From Paenibacillus_AB hodogayensis (GTDB lineage Bacteria > Bacillota > Bacilli > Paenibacillales > NBRC-103111): a stretch of 64,000 nt of DNA. Shown in pieces: positions 8,293 through 16,473 of this stretch. Location: positions 62,001-126,000 of the forward strand of contig NZ_BAAAYO010000011.1 of the NCBI RefSeq assembly GCF_039536325.1, given 5' to 3'. The position numbers and the translations under genes are program-made. Below the pieces are notes generated by a model. The model saw only the letters and a program-made list of their open reading frames with translations, had not been told where the DNA came from and searched no databases. Position 1 is the stretch's first letter. Each line of letters opens with the position of its first letter.

Positions 8293-8901
8293 TTATTTGC
8301 GCAGCAGGCTGTCCAACGCCAAGTTCAGCTTCAGCACGTTGACCCGGGGTTCGCCGAACAGGCCGAGGTCGCGTCCTTCCGTATGATCCGCAATCAGCTG
8401 CCGAAGTTGGTCTTCGGACAGCCCCGTCAGCTTGCTGATGCGGGACACCTGAACGTCGGCCGAAGCCGGGGTGATATGCGGATCCAACCCGGAACCGGAG
8501 TTCGTCACGAGCGCGACCGGAAGCCGCTCGGCCGGCACATTCGGGTTATGGGCCGTCCACTCCGCGATCGATTGCCGCATCCGCTTCAGCAGGTCCGGGT
8601 TGGAGGGCGCGTAGTTGTTCGAGCCCGAAGCTTCCGCTTTATAGTCGATACTCGATACCCGTCCCTGAAAATGCTTCGGATCGGCGAAGCGTTGGCCGAT
8701 CAGCTCGGAACCGACCGCCTCTCCCTTGCTCCCTGTAAGCAGGCTCCCGCCCGCGCGGCCCGGAAACAGCGCCTGGCCGACCCCCGTACACACCAGCGGG
8801 TACACGATACCGCACAGCACGATGAATACCAGACATAGCCGCAGCACGATGACCAGCGACATACCGGCCCCAGCCGGCTCAGCCTTTGCCGTTTTGTCCA
8901 T
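8293..8901 (-). CDS. kdpC: Potassium-transporting ATPase subunit C
   Basis: 202 aa, close to the usual KdpC length. A single N-terminal membrane helix (VIVLRLCLVFIVLCGIVYPL) is followed by an outside domain with family signatures: GSELIGQRFADPKHFQGR, NYAPSNPDLL, VTNSGSGLDPHITPASA and the late RISKLTGLSEDQLR. KdpC is the small subunit that stabilises the K+-translocating KdpFABC complex and is thought to raise substrate affinity. AGGAG precedes the ATG. It lies 30 bp after kdpB and 10 bp before the KdpD-like gene, all in one direction. Confidence 0.97.
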   Translation of the reverse strand: MDKTAKAEPAGAGMSLVIVLRLCLVFIVLCGIVYPLVCTGVGQALFPGRAGGSLLTGSKGEAVGSELIGQRFADPKHFQGRVSSIDYKAEASGSNNYAPSNPDLLKRMRQSIAEWTAHNPNVPAERLPVALVTNSGSGLDPHITPASADVQVSRISKLTGLSEDQLRQLIADHTEGRDLGLFGEPRVNVLKLNLALDSLLRK

Positions 8902-8931
8902 ATCGAACGCTCCTCCTTCTCCTTCGGTACA

Positions 8932-10962
8932 TCAAATCCATACGTGCACGACGAGGTCGATCAGCTTGATGCCGATGAACGGGACGACGATGCCGCCAAG
9001 GCCGTAGACGAGCAGGTTGCGCTGCAGCAGCTTAGCCGAGCTCATCGCCTTGTATTTGACGCCCTTCATGGCCAGCGGAATGAGCAGCGGAATGATAATG
9101 GCATTAAAGACCAGCGCCGATAAAATAGCCGACAGCGGAGAACCAAGGTTCATGACGTTCAAGGCGCTCATCTCCGGGATCGCCAAGGTAAACATAGCCG
9201 GAATGATCGCGAAATATTTCGCAACGTCATTGGCGATGCTGAAGGTCGTCAGGGCGCCGCGCGTCATCAGCAGCTGCTTGCCGATCGCCACTACCTCGAT
9301 CATCTTGGACGGGTCGGAATCGAGATCGACCATGTTCGCCGCTTCCTTCGCCGCCACCGTGCCGCTGTTCATCGCCAATCCGACGTCCGCCTGCGCCAGC
9401 GCCGGAGCGTCGTTCGTCCCGTCGCCGGTCATCGCCACCAGCTTGCCTTCTGCCTGCTCCCGGCGAATAACGGCGATCTTGTCCTCCGGCTTGCTCTCGG
9501 CGATAAAATCGTCCACGCCGGCTTCCCTGGCAATCGTAGCCGCGGTCAGCGGATTGTCCCCGGTACACATGATCGTTTTGACGCCCATTTTGCGCAGCTG
9601 CTCGAAACGTTCCTTGATGCCCGGCTTCACCGTATCCTTCAAATAAATCAGACCGTAAATGGTTCCATCCACCGCCACGGCCAGCGGCGTCCCGCCTTCC
9701 CGGGCGATCGCATCCCCTTTCGCCTCCAGATCGTCCGGGATGGCGCCCCCCTGCGATGCCACCCATTTTCGCACGGCGTCGACGGCGCCCTTGCGCACCT
9801 TGCGGCCGTCCTGCAGGTCGATGCCGCTCATGCGGGTTTCCGCCTTGAATTCGATAAATTCGCCGCCTGTTGCGATCGAAGGGTCGTAAGCCAGCCCTTC
9901 TTTCTTCATCAGCTCCAGCACGGACCGTCCTTCCGGCGTCTCGTCCTTCACCGAGCCGACCGCCGCCCAGGCGGCCACGGTCGCTCCATCCCCGGTCCCG
10001 ACCGGCACAAACTCGCTCGCCATCCGATTGCCGAAGGTGATCGTGCCGGTTTTATCGAGAATCATCGTATTGATATCTCCCGAGGCCTCTACCGCTTTTC
10101 CGGACATGGCCAGCACGTTGAAGCGCGTCACACGGTCCATGCCGGCAATGCCGATCGCGGATAAGAGTCCGCCGATGGTCGTCGGGATCAAGCAGACGAG
10201 CAGCGAGATCAAGACCGGAACGGTCAGCTCTATGTTCAGATACCGGGCCATCGGCGCAAGCGTCACGACGACGATCATAAAAATCAGCGTCAAGGTCGTG
10301 AGCAGCGTATTGAGTGCGATCTCGTTAGGCGTTTTCTGCCTCTTGGCCCCTTCCACCAGCGAGATCATCCGGTCGATGAACGATTCGCCGGGATCGCTCG
10401 TAATCTTCACCGTAATCCGGTCGCTGACCACTCGGGTGCCGCCCGTAACGGAGCTGAAGTCGCCTCCGGCCTCCTTGATGACCGGAGCGGATTCGCCGGT
10501 AATCGCCGACTCGTCGACAGAAGCCAGCCCTTCGATGACTTCTCCGTCGCCGGGGATCATCTCCCCCTGCTCGACGACGACTATATCGCCTTTGCGCAGC
10601 TCCGTGGACGGCACTTGCTTCACCGTGCCGCCGACAATCTTGTTTGCCGTAATTTCCTGCTTCGACTTTTTGAGCGAATCCGCCTGCGCCTTGCCGCGGC
10701 CTTCGGCCAGCGCCTCGGCAAAATTGGCGAACAGCACGGTGAACAGCAGAATCAGGAACACGGTAACGTTGAAGCCGATGCTGCTCTCCGAGCCGAAGAA
10801 GCCCGGAGCGACAATCATCAGCAGCACGACCAGCGTTCCGACCTCGACGACGAACATAACCGGATTTTTCATCATTTTCACCGGATTCAGCTTGAGAAAA
10901 CTATCCGCGATCGCTCGCTTGACGATATCCCCGGTAAGCAGTTTTGTACGAGCCGTAGCCAT
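8932..10962 (-). CDS. kdpB: Potassium-transporting P-type ATPase subunit B
   Basis: 676 aa, the catalytic P-type ATPase of KdpFABC. Visible motifs are the phosphorylation site ILDKTGTITFGNR, the actuator loop ESAITGESAPV (TGES), the nucleotide-domain segment KGAVDAVRKW, the hinge MTGDGTNDAPALAQADVG, and membrane helices at both ends. The protein starts MATARTKLLTGDIVKRAI and has full length, so it should be active. It follows kdpA by 21 bp. ATP hydrolysis here drives high-affinity K+ import through KdpA. Confidence 0.98.
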   Translation of the reverse strand: MATARTKLLTGDIVKRAIADSFLKLNPVKMMKNPVMFVVEVGTLVVLLMIVAPGFFGSESSIGFNVTVFLILLFTVLFANFAEALAEGRGKAQADSLKKSKQEITANKIVGGTVKQVPSTELRKGDIVVVEQGEMIPGDGEVIEGLASVDESAITGESAPVIKEAGGDFSSVTGGTRVVSDRITVKITSDPGESFIDRMISLVEGAKRQKTPNEIALNTLLTTLTLIFMIVVVTLAPMARYLNIELTVPVLISLLVCLIPTTIGGLLSAIGIAGMDRVTRFNVLAMSGKAVEASGDINTMILDKTGTITFGNRMASEFVPVGTGDGATVAAWAAVGSVKDETPEGRSVLELMKKEGLAYDPSIATGGEFIEFKAETRMSGIDLQDGRKVRKGAVDAVRKWVASQGGAIPDDLEAKGDAIAREGGTPLAVAVDGTIYGLIYLKDTVKPGIKERFEQLRKMGVKTIMCTGDNPLTAATIAREAGVDDFIAESKPEDKIAVIRREQAEGKLVAMTGDGTNDAPALAQADVGLAMNSGTVAAKEAANMVDLDSDPSKMIEVVAIGKQLLMTRGALTTFSIANDVAKYFAIIPAMFTLAIPEMSALNVMNLGSPLSAILSALVFNAIIIPLLIPLAMKGVKYKAMSSAKLLQRNLLVYGLGGIVVPFIGIKLIDLVVHVWI

Positions 10963-10983
10963 GATTGGTTGTCCCCTCTTCCT

Positions 10984-12666
10984 TTAACGGATCGTCAAAT
11001 ATTCGGCAACCGGTCCCAGCACGATGCCCGGCAGGAATGTCAAGGCGCCGATAATCAGTACGGTGCCGACCAGTACGCCGACAAACAGGCCGTTGTCCGT
11101 GCGGAACGTGCCGATCGCCTCCGACACCCGTTGCTTGCGCAGCAGGGAGCCGCCTACCGCGAGCAGCGCGATCATCGAGATATACCGACCGAACAGCATG
11201 ACGAGCCCGGTGGTCACGTTCCAGAACGTCGTATTGTCGGCAAGCCCTTCAAATCCAGAGCCGTTGTTCGCAGCGGAGGACGCGTATTCGTACAGCACCT
11301 GCGTGATGCCGTGGTAACCCGGATTCGTAATGCCCGCCTGACCCGCTCCGCTTACAAGAGCGATGGCCGCCGGAGCCAGAATGATCAGCGGATGCACCAG
11401 AATGGCGATCGCGATCAGCTTCATCTCGCGGGCTTCGATTTTTTTGCCGAGAAATTCCGGCGTTCGTCCGACGAGCAGTCCTGCCAAAAATACACCCAGC
11501 ATGGCATACATAAGCATATTCGCCAACCCGACGCCCTTGCCGCCGAATACGTTGTTCAACATCATCAGCGCAAGCGGCGTAATGCTGCCGAGCGGCGTGA
11601 GCGTATCGTGCATATTGTTGACCGAGCCGGTCGTTGCCGCCGTCGTCACGGTCGTGAACAACGCGGATTGGGCGATGCCGAAGCGCACTTCCTTGCCCTC
11701 CATGCTGCCTTGGGAGGCGTCGATGCCCAGCCGGTCGATCGCCGGATTGCCGCTCGTTTCGGCAGCGTACGCCAACGACAGGAAGGCGACGAACAGGATC
11801 ATCATCGCGGAGAAAATAACCCAGCCCTGCTTGCGGTTTTTGGCGAACAGTCCGTACGTGTAAGGCAGCGCCGCCCCCAGACACCACATCGAGACGATCT
11901 CGATCACGTTCGTAAGCGGGCTCGGGTTCTCGAACGGGTGGGACGAGTTCGCCCCGAAGAAGCCGCCGCCATTCGTGCCCAGATGTTTGATCGATTCCAG
12001 CGACGCTACCGGCCCGACCGGAATGCTCTGCTGCTGCCCCTCGAGCCCCGTTACCGTCAGGGAGGGGCCGAGCGTTTGCGGAACCCGCAAAGCGACGAGC
12101 ACGATCGCCACGATAAAAGCCAGCGGCAAAAACACGCGGGTGTGCGCCTTGACGAAATCCTCGAAGAAATTGCCGACCGTTTCCCCTTTGCCGGTAATGG
12201 CTCGAACGAAGGCGATCGCCACGCACAGTCCGGTTGCGGCCGAGGTGAACATCATCATCGTGATGACGGCCATCTGGGAAAAATACGAGAGTCCCGTCTC
12301 GCCACTGTAATGCTGCAAGTTCGTATTGGTCATAAAGCTGATGACGGTATTGAACGTCAGCGTCTGCTCCATGCCGTCGATGCCGTTCGGATTGAGCGGC
12401 AGCAGGTTCTGGATTCTCAACAGCAGGTAGCTGACCGTCGCCAGGACGATATTGGTGACTAGAAAGCTGAGGCCGTACGTTTTCCATGTCATGCCTTTAG
12501 GCTGCTTCAGCCCGATCAGCGCGAAGATCGGCCGTTCCGCGAAAACGAACAGGCGATCCGTCGCGTTCGTCTCGTTGCGGAATACGTTATACAAATAAGT
12601 GCCTAGCGGCTTCACCAGCAGCACGACGATGACGATGACCGCGGCAATTTGCAATATGCCCATCAT
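10984..12666 (-). CDS. kdpA: Potassium-transporting ATPase subunit A
   Basis: 560 aa, full length, about ten membrane segments. The pore-loop selectivity regions of the four repeats are visible, for example FMTNTNLQHYSGE, LGTNGGGFFGANSSHPFENP and NNGSGFEG. KdpA is the K+-binding channel-like subunit of the Kdp pump in the cytoplasmic membrane. The ATG is preceded by GGGAGG; kdpF ends 34 bp upstream. Expression of the whole operon is probably set by the c-di-AMP riboswitch at 13465-13622. Confidence 0.98.
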   Translation of the reverse strand: MMGILQIAAVIVIVVLLVKPLGTYLYNVFRNETNATDRLFVFAERPIFALIGLKQPKGMTWKTYGLSFLVTNIVLATVSYLLLRIQNLLPLNPNGIDGMEQTLTFNTVISFMTNTNLQHYSGETGLSYFSQMAVITMMMFTSAATGLCVAIAFVRAITGKGETVGNFFEDFVKAHTRVFLPLAFIVAIVLVALRVPQTLGPSLTVTGLEGQQQSIPVGPVASLESIKHLGTNGGGFFGANSSHPFENPSPLTNVIEIVSMWCLGAALPYTYGLFAKNRKQGWVIFSAMMILFVAFLSLAYAAETSGNPAIDRLGIDASQGSMEGKEVRFGIAQSALFTTVTTAATTGSVNNMHDTLTPLGSITPLALMMLNNVFGGKGVGLANMLMYAMLGVFLAGLLVGRTPEFLGKKIEAREMKLIAIAILVHPLIILAPAAIALVSGAGQAGITNPGYHGITQVLYEYASSAANNGSGFEGLADNTTFWNVTTGLVMLFGRYISMIALLAVGGSLLRKQRVSEAIGTFRTDNGLFVGVLVGTVLIIGALTFLPGIVLGPVAEYLTIR

Positions 12667-12700
12667 CCAAAGGGCCTCCCTTGTACCGATCCGAATGTAT

Positions 12701-12778
12701 TTAAAACTTTTCCGGGTTGAGCAGCGCGTACACCAGGTAGACGAATAAAAACGCGGTGAATGCGTAAACGACGATCAC
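12701..12778 (-). CDS. kdpF: Potassium-transporting ATPase subunit F
   Basis: A 25-aa single-helix peptide, fMet then IVVYAFTAFLFVYLVYALL and ending NPEKF. The closing YALLNPEKF matches the KdpF signature. KdpF packs against KdpA/KdpB and stabilises the complex. The start is GTG at 12778, with GGGAGGCG 7-8 nt upstream. The GTG overlaps the stop of the 36-codon frame before it (GTGA), so it is probably translationally coupled. It ends 34 bp before kdpA. Confidence 0.92.
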   Translation of the reverse strand: MIVVYAFTAFLFVYLVYALLNPEKF

Positions 12779-12885
12779 GGGCGCTCGCCTCCCCCCGATT
12801 CGACCACGCGGCCGCACCCTTTCAGGAAACCGGCGACAAGCGCGAAGCAGGCGGCCAGAAGCAGCAGCATATACAGATCGGCCAT
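12775..12885 (-). CDS. 36-aa predicted membrane peptide preceding kdpF
   Basis: The frame starts at ATG 12885, with AGGAGG about 8 nt upstream, and its TGA overlaps the GTG start of kdpF by 4 bp. The peptide begins MADLYMLLLLAACF and has one hydrophobic helix (to about residue 22), then KGCGRVVESGGGERP. Short helix-forming frames just before kdpF recur in other bacterial kdp operons, which with the strong RBS and the coupling supports a real gene. The function is unknown: possibly an accessory Kdp subunit, or only a translational coupling device. Confidence 0.7.
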   Translation of the reverse strand: MADLYMLLLLAACFALVAGFLKGCGRVVESGGGERP

Positions 12886-12926
12886 GTCAAGTTCCTCCTC
12901 TTCTTTTCCGTTCCGTTGCTCTATCT

Positions 12927-13340
12927 TTACCCGACCAACGACTGAAATAACGACGAGACGTCGTCATTGGTCGTATGAATAACGCAGTTGGCGCCCAGCG
13001 CCCTGTACATCAGCCTCGGCTTATTGGAGCGAGTAATGACCACGATGGCGTTGGCGGTCCAGCTTCTGCATAAGCGGATATACCGGCAGCTCAAGTTCTG
13101 GCTGCTCTCGAACAAAAAGATTTTGGTGATGCTGTACTCCGGCGCAACCCACGTGCTTTCGTCCGTAGTATCCACTATGACGATCTTCTTTACGCCCATT
13201 TCTTCCAGCTTTTCGCGTTCCTTGGCATTGTTGGCTAGCGCCACCAGTGGAATGCGGTGCTGAATTAGCTTGCGGATAAACGCTTCGCCGGCCTTGCTTG
13301 CGGCCGACACGAGAAATACTTCCTGCTTTTCCATTTTCAT
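12927..13340 (-). CDS. Rossmann-like (TrkA-N-like) protein leading the kdp operon
   Basis: 137 aa. An alternating strand/helix pattern is visible: VFLVSAASKAGEAFIRKLI, VALANN, KKIVIVDTT, and later NAIVVITRSNKPRLMYRALG. This resembles an NAD-binding TrkA-N or NAD(P)H-like fold. The usual glycine loop GxGxxG is replaced by SAASKAG, so nucleotide binding is uncertain. Start at ATG 13340, a few bases after AGGAGG; a second ATG two codons later is also possible. It is the first gene after the c-di-AMP riboswitch and 41 bp before the 36-aa frame. This position suggests a role in K+ homeostasis; firmicute kdp operons often carry an extra leader gene. Its exact role is unknown. Confidence 0.8.
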   Translation of the reverse strand: MKMEKQEVFLVSAASKAGEAFIRKLIQHRIPLVALANNAKEREKLEEMGVKKIVIVDTTDESTWVAPEYSITKIFLFESSQNLSCRYIRLCRSWTANAIVVITRSNKPRLMYRALGANCVIHTTNDDVSSLFQSLVG

Positions 13341-13364
13341 CTTCTCCTCCTGAATAGAGAAGGC

Positions 13365-13412
13365 AACAAAAAGAAGCCTGCGATAAGAGTAGAAACTCCT
13401 CTCGCGGCTTCT
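13365..13412 (-). terminator. Riboswitch-controlled intrinsic terminator before the kdp operon
   Basis: On the minus strand GAAGCC (13407-13412) pairs with GGCTTC (13373-13378). Inner pairing GAG...CTC and GCGA...CGC supports the stem, which is followed by TTTTTG. It lies between the ydaO-type aptamer and the first gene, where ligand-induced termination would occur. Confidence 0.85.
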
Positions 13413-13464
13413 CCAGACACACAGAGATATACACCCTGCGCGCTCAGCACATGCGATCGTTGCC

Positions 13465-13622
13465 TCTCTCGATACGCTTACGAGGTTAGCTGTCGGATTC
13501 GGGCGTGAGAGTCGCCCTACCTTCGGCATGGCTGCATGCCGAAGGATTCACCCCATGAAAGCCGCCGGGCGGCTTTCGTTTGGTTCCCCCGTTCCTTTTC
13601 CATTCAAGGACTCAGCGATACT
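13465..13622 (-). ncRNA. c-di-AMP riboswitch (ydaO-yuaA type)
   Basis: Read on the minus strand from about 13622, the RNA contains the conserved ydaO elements in order: ATCGCTGAGTCC, GGAACGGGGGAACC, a GC hairpin, GGGGTGAATCC, a TTCGGCAT...ATGCCGAA hairpin, TAGGGCGAC...CGCCC, the hallmark ATCCGACAGCTAAC (13485-13498), and CTCGTAAGCG. This class binds two c-di-AMP molecules and normally shuts off K+ uptake genes by termination. Here it precedes a terminator and the kdp operon. c-di-AMP synthase CdaA is encoded at 56024-56845. The exact outer boundaries of the P1 stem are approximate. Confidence 0.93.
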
Positions 13623-14103
13623 GCGATTTTCTTGATGAAACCCTTTTTCATAAAACGGCGCTGCAAATAACCTACGGCAGCCTGAATCTCGCGGCCGCGC
13701 CGACGTCTCGCAAACTTCATCATCCTCTCTCCCGAAGCGGCGTGCGACGTCAGGAATCTTATTCAATTCATGAACCGTATCTTACGCTTGCCGGGTCGTT
13801 CTGTAAAGGGTGGCGGACTTTCAATTCCGGCACAATCCGTCACTAGCTGGAAGCAATCCGATACCGATCTGCCAAATGCTTTATCGCGCTCCCTTTTTCA
13901 CCGTTTTTCATGAAAATGATGAAAAAAACAGCTTCAGGAAGCTTTGGCTTCAAGAACAGAAGCCATCTGCTAATGAATCCGCTTCCACTTTGGAAATTTC
14001 GCCAAAATTGTTCCATATGAACTGCCGCTTGCGCCGCATTTCCGTGGTATGCTAACCTATATAGGTTTTTGATCCGATCGATTACACCATACCGAGGTCA
14101 TTT
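13623..14103. other. Intergenic region between the divergent kdp riboswitch and AraC gene
   Basis: About 480 bp. It should hold the kdp promoter on the minus strand and the promoter of the AraC/ADP-ribosylglycohydrolase pair on the plus strand. The right half is AT-rich (AAAATGATGAAAAAAACAG). Short open frames here lack ribosome sites and recognisable sequence, so I call no gene. No clear sigma-A boxes could be fixed. Confidence 0.5.
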
Positions 14104-14985
14104 ATGAAGTTAAATATTCATTATGAGAACGATATCCCGATCAACGCTTTCCGTTGGACGCCCAAAACGGCTATCGCCCCGCTGCATTATCATTCCAGTC
14201 TGGAAATCGGCCTCTGCCTGTCCGGGAGCGGTTTCTTCTTTTTTGGGGATAAACGGTATACCGTCACGGCCGGGGATATTTTTCTCGTCAACAACCTGGA
14301 GCGGCACATCGCGAGCTCGGATGAATCCGACCCCAGCACGTATCTGTTCCTCAACTTCGAGCCGCGCATGCTGCTGGAAGAAGAAGAAGCTTTGCTGCTG
14401 CCGTTCGCTTATCGCTCCGATCATTTTGATAACCGCATTCCGGCGGGAACTTCGCTCGCCGATACGATCGGCTCCTTGATCGAGACCATCTGGCGAGAGC
14501 TTACGGAGAAGCCGGAGGGCTACCGGAGTATGGCGAAAAGCGCCCTCCTCCATCTATGCGTGCTGCTTCTGCGTCATTACGCGACGAACGTGTCCAAAAG
14601 CCAATGGAAGAAGATGAGCGACAGTTTTCGCCGAATGCGGCCGGCTCTCACCCTGATCGAAGAACGATTCCGCGGTCCTCTAGATCTGACGGAGGTAGCG
14701 GCGGCGCTTCATATCAGCCCATCCCGCGCCAGCCGCATGTTCCATCAGGAATTGGGGCGGGGCTTTAAGGAGTACTTGCTCGGGCTCCGCATCAACGAAG
14801 CGAAGCGGCTGCTCCATAGCACTCATTTGAGTGTAGCCGACGTGTGCTTCGAGAGCGGCTTTCAAAGCGTCCCTTCCTTTTATCGCTTATTCCGCCGGCA
14901 TGTCGGTCTTCCTCCACTCGAATATCGCAGCCAATTTCCCATACACGCAATATTTGAGAATGCAAATGACGAACTGAGTAGATGA
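14104..14985 (+). CDS. AraC family transcriptional regulator
   Basis: 293 aa. The N-terminal cupin sensor is recognisable by LHYHSSLEIGLCLSGSG and TVTAGDIFLVNN. The two C-terminal helix-turn-helix units are LDLTEVAAALHISPSRASR and LSVADVCFESGFQSVPSF, then FRRHVGLPPLEYR. It begins 57 bp before the ADP-ribosylglycohydrolase gene on the same strand, so it probably regulates or is co-transcribed with it. The ligand is unknown. Confidence 0.88.
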   Translation: MKLNIHYENDIPINAFRWTPKTAIAPLHYHSSLEIGLCLSGSGFFFFGDKRYTVTAGDIFLVNNLERHIASSDESDPSTYLFLNFEPRMLLEEEEALLLPFAYRSDHFDNRIPAGTSLADTIGSLIETIWRELTEKPEGYRSMAKSALLHLCVLLLRHYATNVSKSQWKKMSDSFRRMRPALTLIEERFRGPLDLTEVAAALHISPSRASRMFHQELGRGFKEYLLGLRINEAKRLLHSTHLSVADVCFESGFQSVPSFYRLFRRHVGLPPLEYRSQFPIHAIFENANDELSR

Positions 14986-15042
14986 CCCGACAGGCTCTGC
15001 CTATAATGAAAACGTAACTACTACGTTCGTGGAGGGACATCG

Positions 15043-16419
15043 ATGGCAGGCTGGACATTACTGGATGAGTTGGTTGAGAAGGAAGTCGTGCAAAGAAGGC
15101 AGGAAGGCTGCGAAGTAGAAGGGTTTGCCGAGAGAGTGGCGGCTGCGGGGAAGGACGAGGCCCAACTGATGGCGATTTATCAGGAACTGATGGCGCTGCC
15201 GATCCGCACCGATTTCCCCTTCGAGGAGCCTTCGGAGCTCTCCGAAATTCGCGCCTTGCGGCCGGATGGGCCGAGGGTGCTGCAAGACTCCTTGAGCGAG
15301 TCCGAATGGCAGGACAAATTCTACGGCGCCTGGTTGGGCCGGAGTGCCGGCTGCGCCCTCGGCAAGCCGCTGGAGGCTTGGCATTATATGGCGGGAGCCG
15401 GCGGAAATCCCGGATGGCTTAACGTCAAGCATTGGTTCGAAGGAGCCGACGCTTGGCCCATCCAAGGATATACCCCTTCTCAATCGCGGGCGGAGCAAGA
15501 GCACGGCTTGTCGCTGGCTACGGGCGGCATGCTCAGCACCAAGGAACGAATTCGCTTCATGGAGACGGATGACGATATTCGCTACACCGTCTTGGGGCTG
15601 ATCACGCTGGAAAAGCACGGGCTCGATTTCGACTCTTACGACATCGGCAAGCTGTGGCACAGCCATCTGGCGTATCGCCAAGTCTGTACGGCCGAGACGC
15701 AAGCCTATATGAACTTTACCCAAGCCACTTCGCATCAGAAGTCGCTGCGGGACGACTGGGCGCAACGCAAGGATTGGGTCCGCACGTATCTGAACCCTTA
15801 CCGGGAATGGATCGGGGCGCAAATCCGCGCAGACGGCTTTGCCTATGGGGCGGCCGGCAATCCGGAGCTTGCCGCGGACTTGGCCTGGCGCGACGCATCG
15901 TTCTCTCACGTCAAGAACGGGATTTACGGAGAGATGTTCTGCGCGGCCATGATCGCGGCGGCTTTCGTGGAAAGCGATCCAGAGCGGATCGTGCGGATCG
16001 GCTTAAGCGAAATTCCGCGCAATTGCCGGCTGACGCACGATATCGAGCAAGCCATCTCCATCACGAAGGAAGCGGGCAGTCAGTTGGAGCTGGTCGAGCG
16101 CATCTGGGAAGCGTTCAAGCACTATCATCCGGTTCATACGAACAACAACGCAGCGCTTGTCGCAGCTTCCATTCTCTTCGCCAAAGGGGATTTCGAGACG
16201 GCCATAGCCACTTCCGTACTCGGGGGCTGGGATACCGACTGCAATGGGGCGACCGTCGGCTCGATTATGGGCGCCATGCTCGGTGCAAGCAAGATTCCGT
16301 CCAAATGGATCGAACCGCTTAACGATACGTTGTACGCGGAAGTTACGGGCTTTCACCCGATCTCCATCTCCGAATGCGCAAAACGCACCCATGACGTATT
16401 CCGCAAAATCCGCGGCTAA
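15043..16419 (+). CDS. ADP-ribosylglycohydrolase family protein
   Basis: 458 aa. The core starts near residue 95 with KFYGAWLGRSAGCALGKPLE. It has the metal-binding acidic motif METDDDIRYTVLGL and, near the C-terminus, HTNNNAALVAASI and GGWDTDCNGATVGSIMGAM, which matches the GxDTDxxxA magnesium site of ADP-ribosylglycohydrolases (DraG/ARH-like). Members remove ADP-ribose or related glycosyl groups; some bacterial ones act on nucleoside-type substrates. The 95-residue N-terminal extension is helical and unassigned. GGAGGG lies 6-7 nt before the ATG. It converges on a YesN-type regulator; the sugar-uptake neighbourhood suggests a catabolic rather than signalling role, which is inference. Confidence 0.88.
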   Translation: MAGWTLLDELVEKEVVQRRQEGCEVEGFAERVAAAGKDEAQLMAIYQELMALPIRTDFPFEEPSELSEIRALRPDGPRVLQDSLSESEWQDKFYGAWLGRSAGCALGKPLEAWHYMAGAGGNPGWLNVKHWFEGADAWPIQGYTPSQSRAEQEHGLSLATGGMLSTKERIRFMETDDDIRYTVLGLITLEKHGLDFDSYDIGKLWHSHLAYRQVCTAETQAYMNFTQATSHQKSLRDDWAQRKDWVRTYLNPYREWIGAQIRADGFAYGAAGNPELAADLAWRDASFSHVKNGIYGEMFCAAMIAAAFVESDPERIVRIGLSEIPRNCRLTHDIEQAISITKEAGSQLELVERIWEAFKHYHPVHTNNNAALVAASILFAKGDFETAIATSVLGGWDTDCNGATVGSIMGAMLGASKIPSKWIEPLNDTLYAEVTGFHPISISECAKRTHDVFRKIRG

Positions 16420-16429
16420 CGCATAAAAC

Positions 16430-16465
16430 AACCGTGCCAAGCTCCCGAAAGGGACTGGCACGGTT
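16430..16465. terminator. Bidirectional intrinsic terminator
   Basis: AACCGTGCCA (16430-16439) pairs perfectly with TGGCACGGTT (16456-16465). CGCTTTGTTT follows on the plus strand and an AT-rich stretch on the minus strand. It sits between the convergent ADP-ribosylglycohydrolase and response-regulator genes. Confidence 0.85.
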
Positions 16466-16473
16466 CGCTTTGT

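Noticed and set aside
10615..12462. 615-codon open frame opposite kdpA/kdpB
   Set aside because: Antisense to two intact, strongly conserved genes; composition (Arg, Gln, His rich) is that of a shadow frame.
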